From NCBI GenBank assembly GCA_944386885.1, contig CALXCU010000176.1, forward strand, positions 1 to 33,792: 33,792 nucleotides of DNA. Direction: 5' to 3'. Below the pieces are notes generated by a model, which saw only the letters and a list, made by a program, of their open reading frames with translations, was not told where the DNA came from and searched no databases. The position numbers and the translations under genes are program-made. The stretch's first letter is position 1. Every line of letters starts with the position of its first letter. Of this stretch, positions 7,715 through 16,870 are shown in pieces. This stretch comes from an uncultured Oscillospiraceae bacterium (GTDB taxonomy: Bacteria > Bacillota > Clostridia > Oscillospirales > Oscillospiraceae).

Positions 7715-10309
7715 ATGCCAGCAGACACCACGCCCATGATGCGCCAGTACATCGCCATGAAGGAGAGCCACCCGGACTGCATCCTGTTTTTCCGGCTGGG
7801 CGACTTTTATGAGATGTTCAACGAGGACGCCAAGCTGGTGTCCAAGGAGCTGGAGCTGACCCTCACCAGCCGGGACCGGGGCAAGCCGGCGGAGGAGCGC
7901 ACCCCCATGTGCGGCGTGCCCTACCACAGCGCCGACGCCTATATCGCCCGGCTCATCGCCAAGGGGTATAAAGTGGCCATCTGCGAGCAGATGGAGGACC
8001 CGGCCGCCGCAAAAGGGCTGGTGGACCGGGACATCATCCGCATCATCACCCCCGGCACGGTGATGACCTCCTCCATGCTGGAAGAGGGGCGCAACAACTT
8101 TATCTGCGCCATCTACCGGGACGGCGCCGGAACCGGCGTGTGCTTCTGCGACATCTCCACGGGAGAGTGCACGGTCACCTCTTTTACAGGGGCCGATGGG
8201 GACGAGCACCTCTACAACGAGCTGGGGCGGTACGCCCCCCGGGAGGCCATGCTGTCCGGCGAGGCATACCGGGACGCCCGGCTGGTGGAATTTTTGACCC
8301 AGAAGCTGGACTGCCGCTGTGAGGACGGCGGCGGGGAGCGCTTCCGGCTGGAGGGGGCCCGGACGGCGGTGGAGAAGCAGTTTCCCACCGGCTTTGGCCA
8401 GCTGCCCTGCGACGCCGCCGTCCAGGCGGTGGGCGGGCTGCTCTCCTACCTGTACGAGACTCAGAAGACCGACCTGTCCCATATCGCAACCCTGACCTAT
8501 TACACCTCGGGCCAGTACATGGAGCTGGACCTCACTGCCCGGCGGAACCTGGAGCTCACCGAGACGCTGCGCTCCAAGGAGAAAAAGGGGAGCCTCCTGT
8601 GGGTGCTGGACAAAACCCGCACCGCTATGGGACACCGGCTCGTCCGCAGCTGGATGGAGCGGCCCCTCCTCTCTCCGGCGGCCATCACCCGGCGGCTGGG
8701 GGCGGTGGAGGCCCTGGTGGACGACGCCATCGCCCGGGAGGAGACAGTCCTCTGCCTAAAGGAGATCACCGATTTGGAGCGGCTCATCGGGCGCATCGTC
8801 TATGGCACTGCCGGCGGGCGGGACCTGGTGGCCCTGGCGGCCGGACTGGGGAAGCTGCCCCGCCTGCGGGAGCTCATCGCCCCCCTGCCCTCCCCGCTGC
8901 TCCAGACCTTGCGGGAGGAGCTGGACGACCGGAGCGAGCTGCGGGAGCTCATCGGGCGTGCCTTGGTGGACGAGCCGCCCTTCTCCGTGCGGGAGGGGGG
9001 CTTTGTCCGGGACGGCTACGATGCCGAGGTGGACCGCCTGCGGGACATCCTCCTCCACGGCAAGGACCGGGTGGCCGCTATCGAGGCCCGGGAGAAGGAG
9101 AAGACCGGCATCAAGAGCCTGAAGGTGGGCTATAACAAGGTCTTTGGCTACTACATCGAGGTCTCCAAATCCTACTACAGCCAGGTCCCCGAGAGCTACA
9201 TCCGCAAGCAGACCCTGGTCAACTGCGAGCGCTATATCACCCAGGAGCTCAAAGACCTGGAGCATGAGATCCTCACCGCCCAGGACCGCATCACCGCCCT
9301 GGAGTACCAGATTTTCTGCCGGGTGCGTGAGACGGCGGCGGCCCAGGTGGGGGCCATCCAGGCCTCCGCAGCGGCGGTGGCCCAGGTGGACGTGCTCAGC
9401 TCCTTTGCCGCCGTGGCGGCCCAGCGCCGCTACTGCCGGCCGGAAGTGGACCTCTCCGACCAGATTGAGATTCGGGAGGGCTGGCACCCGGTGGTGGAGC
9501 AGATGCTCGCTGGCACGCCCTTTGTGCCCAACGACGCCCAGATGGACCTGGGCGAGAACACAGTGGCCATCATCACGGGACCCAACATGGCGGGCAAGTC
9601 CACCTATATGCGCCAGGTGGCTCTCATCGTCCTCATGGCGCAGATGGGGTCCTTTGTCCCGGCCAGGTACGCCCACATCGGCATTGTAGACCGGGTCTTT
9701 ACCCGCATCGGCGCCAGCGACGACCTCTCGGCGGGGCAGTCCACCTTCATGGTGGAGATGACCGAGGTGGCCGAACTCCTGAAGAACGCCACCCGGCGCA
9801 GCCTCCTGATCCTGGATGAGATCGGCCGGGGCACCAGCACCTACGACGGCATGGCCATCGCCCGGGCGGTGCTGGAGTACTGCGCGGACAAGAAGTGCCT
9901 GGGGGCCAAGACCCTTTTTGCCACCCACTACCATGAACTCACCGCCCTGGAAGGGCAGATCCCCGGGGTAAAAAACTATCACATCGCCGCCAAAAAGAAG
10001 CGGGACGATATTCTTTTCCTGCGCAAGATTGTGCGGGGAGGTGCCGACCAGAGCTACGGCATTGAGGTAGCCAAGCTGGCGGGCGTGCCCGAGCGGGTCA
10101 TCAAACGGGCCCGGGCCATCCTGGCCGAGCTGGAGGAGGGGGGCGCACAGGCCGCCCCGGCGCCTCAGGCCGCCGCGTCCGGCCAGGTGAGCCTTACCGA
10201 CTTGGGGGCTCTGGAGGTGGCCGAGCGCCTGCGGCGGTTGGACGTGAATACCCTCACCCCCATCGAGGCCATAAACCTGCTCTATGAGCTCAAGCAAAAG
10301 CTGGACTGA
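7715..10309 (+). CDS. mutS: DNA mismatch repair ATPase MutS
   Basis: Mismatch-recognition protein that binds mispairs and small loops as a dimer and recruits MutL. The start is set at ATG 7715 (MPADTTPMMRQY), which aligns with other MutS N-termini and has AGGAG 10 bases upstream; an in-frame ATG at 7691 with its own AGGAG is possible. The mismatch-reading motif GDFYEMF holds F31 and E33. Walker A GPNMAGKST starts near residue 622, followed by the DEIGRGTSTYDG Walker B/D-loop block and the THYHEL switch. At 864 residues it is full length. It follows miaB by about 95 bases and heads a mutS-mutL group interrupted by a small membrane protease gene. Confidence 0.97.
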   Translation: MPADTTPMMRQYIAMKESHPDCILFFRLGDFYEMFNEDAKLVSKELELTLTSRDRGKPAEERTPMCGVPYHSADAYIARLIAKGYKVAICEQMEDPAAAKGLVDRDIIRIITPGTVMTSSMLEEGRNNFICAIYRDGAGTGVCFCDISTGECTVTSFTGADGDEHLYNELGRYAPREAMLSGEAYRDARLVEFLTQKLDCRCEDGGGERFRLEGARTAVEKQFPTGFGQLPCDAAVQAVGGLLSYLYETQKTDLSHIATLTYYTSGQYMELDLTARRNLELTETLRSKEKKGSLLWVLDKTRTAMGHRLVRSWMERPLLSPAAITRRLGAVEALVDDAIAREETVLCLKEITDLERLIGRIVYGTAGGRDLVALAAGLGKLPRLRELIAPLPSPLLQTLREELDDRSELRELIGRALVDEPPFSVREGGFVRDGYDAEVDRLRDILLHGKDRVAAIEAREKEKTGIKSLKVGYNKVFGYYIEVSKSYYSQVPESYIRKQTLVNCERYITQELKDLEHEILTAQDRITALEYQIFCRVRETAAAQVGAIQASAAAVAQVDVLSSFAAVAAQRRYCRPEVDLSDQIEIREGWHPVVEQMLAGTPFVPNDAQMDLGENTVAIITGPNMAGKSTYMRQVALIVLMAQMGSFVPARYAHIGIVDRVFTRIGASDDLSAGQSTFMVEMTEVAELLKNATRRSLLILDEIGRGTSTYDGMAIARAVLEYCADKKCLGAKTLFATHYHELTALEGQIPGVKNYHIAAKKKRDDILFLRKIVRGGADQSYGIEVAKLAGVPERVIKRARAILAELEEGGAQAAPAPQAAASGQVSLTDLGALEVAERLRRLDVNTLTPIEAINLLYELKQKLD

Positions 10310-10344
10310 CCCATCCGCCCACGCCGATTAAGGAGGCATATACC

Positions 10345-11046
10345 ATGTATCCGCGCCGAAACTGGCAGGAAAAACTCACCCTGGGGGAGTGCGTGCGAGG
10401 TCTCGCCCTGGCGTTCCTATATCTCTGCGTCTTCCCCTTCGCCATGGCCTGGGTGCAGCGGACGGGCGGCGTGGAGCTCCCGGTGGCCGAGACCAATGTG
10501 ATCTACTACTTTATCTCGGTACTGCTGGTGTTTCTGCTCTTCTGGCGGTTTCTCAAACGGAATTTTACCCTCCTCTTGGACCGTCTGCCTGAAAATTTAT
10601 GGGGGGCGGCGGTGGGCCTGGCGGGGTGGGTTGTGCTGGATGGTTTGGCGCGGCTCATCCCCCTTCCGGTAGCCAACCCCAATGACATCACCTACGCAAT
10701 GGAGTATCTCCTCTCTCCTCGGGCTACGGTGGTCATCCTGGTGGTGCTTATGCCGATTGTGGAGGAGATGCTCTTCCGGGGGCTCCTCTTCGGCACCCTT
10801 CTGCGGTACAGCCGGGGGCTGGCGTATGCGGTCTCAGTGCTCGTCTACGCCTTTTTCTGCGTTTGGCAGTTTGTCTTTTCCTATGGCCAGGTGGACCTGC
10901 GCTACCTCCTCCTGGCGGTACAGTACCTCCCCGCCGCCCTGGCCCTGTGCTGGTGCTATGACCACGGCGGGTCGCTGTGGGGGGCGGTGCTCCTCCACAT
11001 GGCCGTCAACGGCCTGACCCTCCTGCGGATTGTGGCGGGAGGATAA
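10345..11046 (+). CDS. CPBP-family intramembrane metalloprotease
   Basis: A 233-residue integral membrane protein with about six hydrophobic segments. The CPBP (CAAX protease/Abi) motif EEMLFR (140-145) supplies the paired glutamates and arginine, and HMAVN (218-222) is the third motif. The middle FxxxH motif is not obvious, as the expected segment reads FVFSYGQ, so full activity is uncertain. Family members process prenylated or other membrane peptides, give bacteriocin self-immunity, or act as scaffolds. AGGAGG sits 8 bases before the start. It lies between mutS and mutL, where no protease is needed for repair, so its link to them is probably just shared transcription. Confidence 0.85.
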   Translation: MYPRRNWQEKLTLGECVRGLALAFLYLCVFPFAMAWVQRTGGVELPVAETNVIYYFISVLLVFLLFWRFLKRNFTLLLDRLPENLWGAAVGLAGWVVLDGLARLIPLPVANPNDITYAMEYLLSPRATVVILVVLMPIVEEMLFRGLLFGTLLRYSRGLAYAVSVLVYAFFCVWQFVFSYGQVDLRYLLLAVQYLPAALALCWCYDHGGSLWGAVLLHMAVNGLTLLRIVAGG

Positions 11047-11097
11047 GGGGGCCGCCGGCTCTCAAATTCCCAATAGAGAAAGCTTGGTGAACACGCA

Positions 11098-13026
11098 ATG
11101 CCCCATATCCAGACGCTGGAGCCCCATGTGGCCGACCTGATCGCCGCAGGAGAAGTGGTGGAGCGGCCGGCCTCCGTGGTAAAGGAGCTGGTGGAGAACG
11201 CCATCGACGCCGGAGCCTCCACCGTGACGGTAGAGATCCAGCACGGCGGCATGACCCTGATCCGGGTGACCGACGACGGCTGCGGCATTGCCGCAGAGGA
11301 GGCGGAGACCGCTTTTCTCCGGCACGCCACCAGTAAGATTCGCAGCGAGTACGACCTGGAGGCCATCGGCACCCTGGGCTTCCGGGGGGAGGCCCTGGCC
11401 GCCATTGCCGCGGTGTCGCGGGTGGACCTCTTGACCCGCACAGCGGAGGAAGAGGTGGGGGTCTCCCTGGAGCTGGAGGGGGGCATCGTGGCCGCCAAGG
11501 AGGAGGCCGGGTGTCCCAGAGGCACCACCCTGGTGGTGCGGGACCTCTTCTACAACACGCCCGCCCGGCTCAAGTTTATGAAAAAAGATTCGGCGGAGGG
11601 AGCGGCGGTCTTTGCCGCCGTCCAGCGCCAGGCCCTCTCCCACCCGGAGGTGAGCGTGCGCTTTCTGCGGGACGGGAAACAGGAGCTGCTTACCCCCGGG
11701 GACGGCCAGCTCAAGAGCGCCGTCTACTCGGTCTTAGGCCGGGACATAGCCCTGGGCTTTCTCCCGGTGCGGGGCTCCGGGGAGGAGATGCAGGTCTCCG
11801 GTTTTGCCTCCCTGCCCGCCTGCTGCCGGGGCACCCGGGGATACCAGCACTTTTTCGTCAACGGCCGCTATGTGAAGTCCCGCACTATGATGGCCGCCCT
11901 GGAGGAGGCCTATGCCAACCAGAGGATGGTGGGGAAATTTCCCGGCTGCGTCCTCCACCTGACCACCAAGCTCAACGCTGTGGATGTAAACGTCCATCCC
12001 ACCAAGCAGGAGGTCAAGTTCAGCAGCGAACGGAAGGTCTTTGACGCGGTATATTATGCGGTGAAATCGGCCCTGGAGGGGGACCATACCCGCCCGGCAG
12101 CCGTGCTGGAGCGGCCCGAGGCCCACGACAGCGTCACCCCCAATCAGACGAAATTCCAGACCATGACGGCCCAGGAGTACCGGGCCCTGGCGGGGAGGGC
12201 GGGGAGTGCCCCCCAAAAGAAGCCGGTGCGATCGGGCCTCTCCGCCCTGGAGCGCACGGCCGCCGCCCCGGAGGGGCGTGGACGGGTATCGCTCCACGAC
12301 TTCACCGCCTCCCGGACTGCCCCGGCCCCGCGCCCGGTTCCAGAGCGGGCAGCTCCGGCCCCCTCTGCGCCGGTCCCCCCGTCCCCAGCTCCGGCAGAGA
12401 AGCCACCTGTCCGGCTTGCGCCGGAGCCCGCGCCCGCGCCTGTTGTCCTGGCGGAGGAGCCGGAGCCCTGGCGGGTGGCGGGGGAGGTGCTGAACACCTA
12501 CATTATTGTGGAGCAGGGGGACCGGGTTCTTCTAATCGATAAACACGCTGCCCACGAGCGGATGAATTTTGACAAGCTCAAAGCGGAGGGGTATACTCCC
12601 ATGTGTCAGGTGCTGCTCACGCCGGTGGTCTTTACGCCCCCTGCCCCGGAGGGTGCGGCGCTGCTGGAGCACCTGGACCTGCTGGAGCGCTTTGGCTTTC
12701 AGGCGGAGGACTTCGGCGGTGGAGCCCTTATTGTGCGGGAGTGCCCCGACTACCTGGGCGCCGGGGAGGTGGAAAACACCCTCACGGAGCTGGCGGGAGA
12801 GCTGCTCGCCACCGGCCGGGCCGACCCGGAGGCCGCCCGGGATGCGGTGATGCACACCATGGCCTGCAAGGCGGCCATCAAGGGCGGGCAGAAAAACGCC
12901 CCCGCGGAGCTGGAAAAAGTGGCCCGGGCGGTGATGTCGGGGGAGGTCAAGTACTGTCCCCACGGCCGCCCGGTGGCCATCGAGCTCACGCGGGAGCAGT
13001 TGGAGAAGCAGTTTAAGCGGGCCTGA
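11098..13026 (+). CDS. mutL: DNA mismatch repair protein MutL
   Basis: GHKL ATPase that couples MutS to strand removal. The N-terminal domain has the ENAIDAGAS, DDGCGI, ATSKI and GFRGEAL motifs. A Pro/Ala-rich linker runs from about residue 340 to 455. The C-terminal endonuclease motif, consensus DQHA-X2-E-X4-E, reads DKHAAHERMNFD from residue 481, so Q is K (common in Clostridia) and the last E is D. The zinc-site motifs ACKAAIKGG and CPHGRP (from 620) are kept. Endonuclease activity is therefore likely, as in other bacteria lacking MutH. GGTGA about 10 bases upstream is the best ribosome binding site. It follows the CPBP gene by 51 bases. Confidence 0.97.
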   Translation: MPHIQTLEPHVADLIAAGEVVERPASVVKELVENAIDAGASTVTVEIQHGGMTLIRVTDDGCGIAAEEAETAFLRHATSKIRSEYDLEAIGTLGFRGEALAAIAAVSRVDLLTRTAEEEVGVSLELEGGIVAAKEEAGCPRGTTLVVRDLFYNTPARLKFMKKDSAEGAAVFAAVQRQALSHPEVSVRFLRDGKQELLTPGDGQLKSAVYSVLGRDIALGFLPVRGSGEEMQVSGFASLPACCRGTRGYQHFFVNGRYVKSRTMMAALEEAYANQRMVGKFPGCVLHLTTKLNAVDVNVHPTKQEVKFSSERKVFDAVYYAVKSALEGDHTRPAAVLERPEAHDSVTPNQTKFQTMTAQEYRALAGRAGSAPQKKPVRSGLSALERTAAAPEGRGRVSLHDFTASRTAPAPRPVPERAAPAPSAPVPPSPAPAEKPPVRLAPEPAPAPVVLAEEPEPWRVAGEVLNTYIIVEQGDRVLLIDKHAAHERMNFDKLKAEGYTPMCQVLLTPVVFTPPAPEGAALLEHLDLLERFGFQAEDFGGGALIVRECPDYLGAGEVENTLTELAGELLATGRADPEAARDAVMHTMACKAAIKGGQKNAPAELEKVARAVMSGEVKYCPHGRPVAIELTREQLEKQFKRA

Positions 13027-13144
13027 AGGAGGGCGGGAAAAACTTCCCTCAGGCGACAGGATTCACGGGAAATTCTGGTAATAATTGGTTATCATAGAGC
13101 CATTCCAGGCCAGACGGCCAGAGAAAGAAAAGGAGTGCAGCTCT

Positions 13145-13405
13145 ATGCAAAAGATCAACAACCTTCAGGACCTGTTTCTGCTCCGCGCCCGGAGCGGCAA
13201 AGCCAACGTGACGGTATTCCTTATGAATGGGTACCAGATCCGGGGCCAGATCACCGGCTTCGACGCCTTTGTGGTCATCGTCCAGAGCGAGGGCAAGCAG
13301 CAGGTCATCTACAAGCACGCCATCTCCACCATTATCCCCGAGCGGCCCATCTCTCTGGAGGCCGACCGGCCCGCCCGCAGCGGCGAGGGAGGGAGCGCCC
13401 GGTAA
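13145..13405 (+). CDS. hfq: RNA chaperone Hfq
   Basis: Sm-like hexameric RNA-binding protein. The 86 residues have Q8 of the proximal face, the Sm1 segment VTVFLMNGYQIRGQITGFD and the Sm2 motif IYKHAISTI with the KH pair at 57-58. A short polar tail of about 20 residues follows the core. ATG 13145 has AAGGAG about 10 bases upstream. The usual Firmicute order mutL-miaA-hfq is kept except that miaA is missing; the roughly 118 bases between mutL and hfq hold no gene and no promoter I would defend. hfq is followed after 46 bases by the HlyD-like gene. Confidence 0.94.
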   Translation: MQKINNLQDLFLLRARSGKANVTVFLMNGYQIRGQITGFDAFVVIVQSEGKQQVIYKHAISTIIPERPISLEADRPARSGEGGSAR

Positions 13406-13451
13406 CGGCGGAGGGGCGGCGGACAGGCCCCAGCGTGGCCGGGAGAGAACC

Positions 13452-14723
13452 ATGGAAATGAAACAAGGACCGCTGCTCAACCGAATCATGATGCTCTTCT
13501 TTTTAGGGGCCATTTTGCTGTACATCGGCGTCTACACCTGGGACGCCCTGACCAATCCATTTACCACCGTGACGTGCTATCGCGCCACAGTGGAAGATGT
13601 GCTGGAGGCCACCGGCGTACTGGTCCGGGAGGAGGAGCCCATCCAGGGCTCGGGCGCAGTCGTGGAACTCCTCTTCCAGGAGGGGGAGAAGGTGTCCAGC
13701 GGGGATACGGTGGCGCTGCTCTACAACAGTACCGACGCCGCCGGGCGCAGCACCCAGCTCGCCGCCCTGGAGGAGGAGCAGGAGCAGCTGGAGTACGCCC
13801 TGAACGCCTCTGCCACAGCCAGCAGCAGCGCCCGCCTCAACGACGAGATCATCCAGGCCATCGCCGGCCTGCGCTCCTCCACGGCGGCCGGGGACTTTAC
13901 CCGGCTGGAGGACCAGACCATGGAGCTGCGGGGGCTCATTTATCAGCGCTCAGCCGCCTATGGCGGGGAAAACTCGGCCGACCAGAGCCAGCTCCAGGCC
14001 CGCTTGGAGAGCGTCAACGGCCAGATTGCCTCCCTCACCGCCCAGACAGGATTGGAGACCAGCGCCGTCACGGTGAGCCAGCCGGGGATCTTCTCCGGCC
14101 TGGTGGACGGATATGAGACCCTCCTCACCCCGGAGGGGGTGCTGGCCATGGCTCCGGCCCAGCTGGAGGCCGCCATGGCCCAGAGCCCTGCCTCCACGAC
14201 AGGGGCGGTGGGCAAGCTCATCACCAGCTCGACCTGGTATTTTGCCTGCATCCTCACGGAGGAGCAGGCCGGCCAGCTCACCGAGGGGCGCAGCGTGGAG
14301 GTGCGCTTCTCCCGGGACTGGTCGGGCGAGGTGGACATGACGGTGGAGCGCATCAGCGCACCGGTGGACGGAGCATGCGCCGTGGTTCTCTCCAGCAGCA
14401 AATTTCTCTCCGAGACCACCCTCCTGCGCCGCCAGACGGTGGAGCTGGTCTTCCAGTCCCGGGAGGGGCTGCGGGTGCCGGCCTCTGCCGTGCGCACCGA
14501 GGCCTGGATGGACGAGGAGACCGGCGAGACCGACTGGGTGGTGGGGGTGTACGCCCTGGTGGGCCTCCAAGCGGAGTTCAAGCCGGTAGAGGTGCTGGAC
14601 CAGCGGGACGATTACTGCGTGGTGACCCCGGTGGACTCTGACAGCGCCTCGGACATCCTCCGCTCGGGGGACCAGGTCATCATTGCCGGAGCAGAAATCT
14701 ACGACGGCATGGTCATCGACTAG
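13452..14723 (+). CDS. HlyD-like membrane-anchored protein
   Basis: A 423-residue protein with one N-terminal membrane helix (about residues 13-31) and an extracytoplasmic remainder. It has a lipoyl-like hairpin (VLVREEEPI through GDTVALLYN, about 55-100), a helical coiled-coil stretch rich in E and Q (about 110-205), and a beta-barrel-like C-terminal half. This is the layout of HlyD/membrane fusion adaptors. No ABC or RND partner is nearby. The gene sits where B. subtilis-type clusters carry ylmD, just before yggS and sepF, and such HlyD-like genes are seen there in other Clostridia. ATG 13452 has GGGAGAG 7 bases upstream. A role at the division site or in export is speculation. Confidence 0.75.
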   Translation: MEMKQGPLLNRIMMLFFLGAILLYIGVYTWDALTNPFTTVTCYRATVEDVLEATGVLVREEEPIQGSGAVVELLFQEGEKVSSGDTVALLYNSTDAAGRSTQLAALEEEQEQLEYALNASATASSSARLNDEIIQAIAGLRSSTAAGDFTRLEDQTMELRGLIYQRSAAYGGENSADQSQLQARLESVNGQIASLTAQTGLETSAVTVSQPGIFSGLVDGYETLLTPEGVLAMAPAQLEAAMAQSPASTTGAVGKLITSSTWYFACILTEEQAGQLTEGRSVEVRFSRDWSGEVDMTVERISAPVDGACAVVLSSSKFLSETTLLRRQTVELVFQSREGLRVPASAVRTEAWMDEETGETDWVVGVYALVGLQAEFKPVEVLDQRDDYCVVTPVDSDSASDILRSGDQVIIAGAEIYDGMVID

Positions 14724-14746
14724 AGATTGAGAAAGAAGGGTCCGTT

Positions 14747-15457
14747 ATGACTTTGGCAGAACGTGTTGAGGCGGTACGCGCCAAGATTGCCGCCGCCGCC
14801 CGGGAGGCGGGCCGGGAGCCGGGGGAGATCACCCTGGAGGCAGCCACAAAGGTGCAGACCTCCGAGACCATCCGGCAGGCTATTGCCGCCGGGATCACGG
14901 TGTGCGGTGAAAACCGGGTGCAGGAGATGACCGCCCATTTGGCCGATAACGCCTATGAGGGGGCGGCGCTCCACTTCATTGGCCACCTCCAGACCAACAA
15001 AGTGAAATTTGTGGTAGGCAGGGTAGACCTGATTGAGTCGGTGGGATCCCTCCATCTGCTGGAGGCCATCGAGGCCCAGGCCGCCAAGGCCGGCGTGGTC
15101 CAGGACATCCTTCTCGAGGTCAATGTGGGCGGCGAGGAGAGCAAAAGCGGCGCGGCCGTCTCCGAGCTGCCCGCACTGGCGGCGCGTGCCGCCCAGATGG
15201 AGCATGTACGCCTGCGCGGCCTCATGGCCATCCCCCCTGTTGCCTGCGAGCCGGGGGCCAACCGGCCCTTTTTTGCCAAAATGCAACAGCTTTTTGTTGA
15301 CATAAAGGAAAAGATGGACGATAATAAAACTGTTATCGACTGCCTATCCATGGGCATGAGCGGCGACTATATGGACGCTGTGCGGGAGGGGGCTACCCTG
15401 GTACGGGTGGGGACCGCTCTCTTTGGGCCCCGGCCGCCCATGGGCAGTCCCCGGTGA
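14747..15457 (+). CDS. yggS: YggS/YlmE-family pyridoxal phosphate homeostasis protein
   Basis: Single-domain PLP-binding barrel protein (236 residues) thought to act in PLP homeostasis rather than catalysis. K35 in AATKVQTSE matches the PLP lysine (K36 in E. coli YggS). CGENRVQEM, the HFIGHLQTNK motif, LEVNVGGEESKSG and LSMGMSGDY are all family signatures. It comes just before sepF and divIVA, the usual Firmicute ylmE-sepF-divIVA order. Unlike the alanine-racemase-fold protein at 4948-6015, its PLP site is intact, a useful contrast within one window. Confidence 0.94.
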   Translation: MTLAERVEAVRAKIAAAAREAGREPGEITLEAATKVQTSETIRQAIAAGITVCGENRVQEMTAHLADNAYEGAALHFIGHLQTNKVKFVVGRVDLIESVGSLHLLEAIEAQAAKAGVVQDILLEVNVGGEESKSGAAVSELPALAARAAQMEHVRLRGLMAIPPVACEPGANRPFFAKMQQLFVDIKEKMDDNKTVIDCLSMGMSGDYMDAVREGATLVRVGTALFGPRPPMGSPR

Positions 15458-15505
15458 GCGGGCCGCGGGCCCCTCTGAAATCGCCAGCAGGAAGGATGAC
15501 GGATC

Positions 15506-15988
15506 ATGGGAATTATGGATGAGCTGCGGCGCTTGGCCCGGCCTTATGAGGATGAGGAAGAGACCGACGGGTACGACGACGACTACGACGCCGCGCCCCG
15601 GAACGAGCGCAGCGATTACAGTGAGCGCAAGAGCGCGCCCAAGAAGGAGAGCGCGTCCTTCAACATGGAGCCCGAGCGCCGGAGCAACAAAGTGGTCAAT
15701 ATCCACACCACCACGCAGCTCCAGGTGGTGCTGGTCAAGCCCGACCGGTTTGAGAACGCCGCCGAGATTGCCGACCACCTGCGGGAGAAGCGCACGGTGG
15801 TGCTCAACCTGGAGCAGACCAACAAGGACATCTCCCGCCGGATTTTGGACTTCCTCTCCGGCGCAGCCTACGCCCAGGAGGGCAAGGTGAAAAAGGTGGC
15901 CCTGTCCACATACATCATCACCCCGTATAATGTGGATATTTTGGGGGATCTGATTGACGAATTAGAGAGCAACGGCCTCTACTTTTAA
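15506..15988 (+). CDS. sepF: Cell division protein SepF
   Basis: FtsZ-binding protein that forms rings and tethers FtsZ to the membrane. The 160 residues start with a short helix (MGIMDELRRLARPY) able to act as the membrane anchor, then an acidic linker (about 16-45). The SepF core (about 68-155) includes TVVLNLEQTNKDISRRILDFLSGAAYA and the conserved glycine-alanine dimer site. AAGGATGA lies upstream. It is followed by divIVA after 56 bases. A second SepF-like gene lies at 17383-17868. This one has the canonical length and context and should be the working division protein. Confidence 0.95.
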   Translation: MGIMDELRRLARPYEDEEETDGYDDDYDAAPRNERSDYSERKSAPKKESASFNMEPERRSNKVVNIHTTTQLQVVLVKPDRFENAAEIADHLREKRTVVLNLEQTNKDISRRILDFLSGAAYAQEGKVKKVALSTYIITPYNVDILGDLIDELESNGLYF

Positions 15989-16044
15989 GCCGGAGCAGGA
16001 GGGCCGAGGGCCCTTGAGACTATGGAAAAGCGGGGGAAGCAACT

Positions 16045-16830
16045 ATGATGACGCCTCAGGAGGTCTCGGAGCACGCCTTTGCCAAGGCGTCCTTCGGCGG
16101 CTATAATATGGCCATGGTGGATGAGTTTTTGGACCTGCTCACCGCCGATTACACCTCCCTGTACAAGGAAAACGCGGTCCTGAAAAGCAAGATGAAGGTG
16201 CTGGTGGAGAAGGTGGAGGAGTACCGCTCCACTGAGGACGCCATGCGCAAGGCCCTCCTGACCGCCCAGCGGATGGCTGACGACATGGTGGCCGAGGCCG
16301 AAGCCAAGCGCAATCAGATGCTCCAGTCGGTGGAAGCGGAGGCCAAAGCCCGGCGCAACCGCCTGCGCCAGGAGGTGGCCGACGAGGAGGCCCGTCTGAG
16401 CGCCGCCCGGAAGTCCACCGCCGCTTACATCGCCAAGCTGCGGGAGCTCTACCAGCACGAGATGGAGTTCCTCTCCGGCCTGGATAAGCTCCGCGCGCCG
16501 GAGGAGCAGCCCGATCCGGTGGCCGAGGCTGCCCAGGCCATCGACTCCGCCGTGGAGCAGGCGGTGAAGGAGGAGGCGCCTGCCGCTGCCACCGACAATA
16601 CCGTCACCGTGGAAGTGCCGGTGGAAGACAAGTCTGACGGCGGGCTCTATGCTGAGCTCATGGAGCTGAACCTGAACCCGGGCGAGGGGGAGCGGCACAA
16701 GCGCCCCTCCCGCCAGCCTTTGGAGAAGGCCCGGGTGGGCGCGGGCGCCGAGGAAGAGGACGACACCGCCCCCACCAAGCGCATTGACTTCTCCAACCTC
16801 CAGTTCGGCAAGGACTACGAAATCAAGTAA
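16045..16830 (+). CDS. divIVA: DivIVA-domain protein
   Basis: Coiled-coil scaffold that marks curved membrane at poles and septa. The N-terminal DivIVA domain reads TPQEVSEHAFAKASFGGYNMAMVDEFLD, with the glycine-tyrosine crossover motif. Long coiled coils rich in E, A, K and R follow to about residue 150, then an acidic linker and a C-terminal tail of the 261 residues. Two adjacent ATGs (16045, 16048) are possible starts; GGGGGAAG precedes both. It ends just before the T-box promoter, so divIVA and ileS are separate transcripts here although adjacent, as in B. subtilis. Confidence 0.92.
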   Translation: MMTPQEVSEHAFAKASFGGYNMAMVDEFLDLLTADYTSLYKENAVLKSKMKVLVEKVEEYRSTEDAMRKALLTAQRMADDMVAEAEAKRNQMLQSVEAEAKARRNRLRQEVADEEARLSAARKSTAAYIAKLRELYQHEMEFLSGLDKLRAPEEQPDPVAEAAQAIDSAVEQAVKEEAPAAATDNTVTVEVPVEDKSDGGLYAELMELNLNPGEGERHKRPSRQPLEKARVGAGAEEEDDTAPTKRIDFSNLQFGKDYEIK

Positions 16831-16835
16831 GCCCC

Positions 16836-16864
16836 TTGACAGCAAGGGGAAAAGCGGATAAGAT
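16836..16864 (+). promoter_or_regulatory. Promoter of the ileS T-box transcript
   Basis: TTGACA (16836-16841), a 17-base spacer and TAAGAT (16859-16864), giving a start near 16871. The -35 lies in the loop of a small CCCCTT/AAGGGG inverted repeat (16832-16849) just after the divIVA stop codon. Confidence 0.78.
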
Positions 16865-16870
16865 AGTAGC

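Noticed and set aside
12300..12465. Low-complexity Pro/Ala stretch in mutL as a possible insertion
   Set aside because: MutL proteins carry a variable, Pro-rich linker between the ATPase and endonuclease domains; its position here is normal.
13027..13144. Possible promoter before hfq (TATCAT at 13090-13095)
   Set aside because: The -10 is plausible but no -35 lies 16-18 bases upstream. Cotranscription with mutL is as likely.
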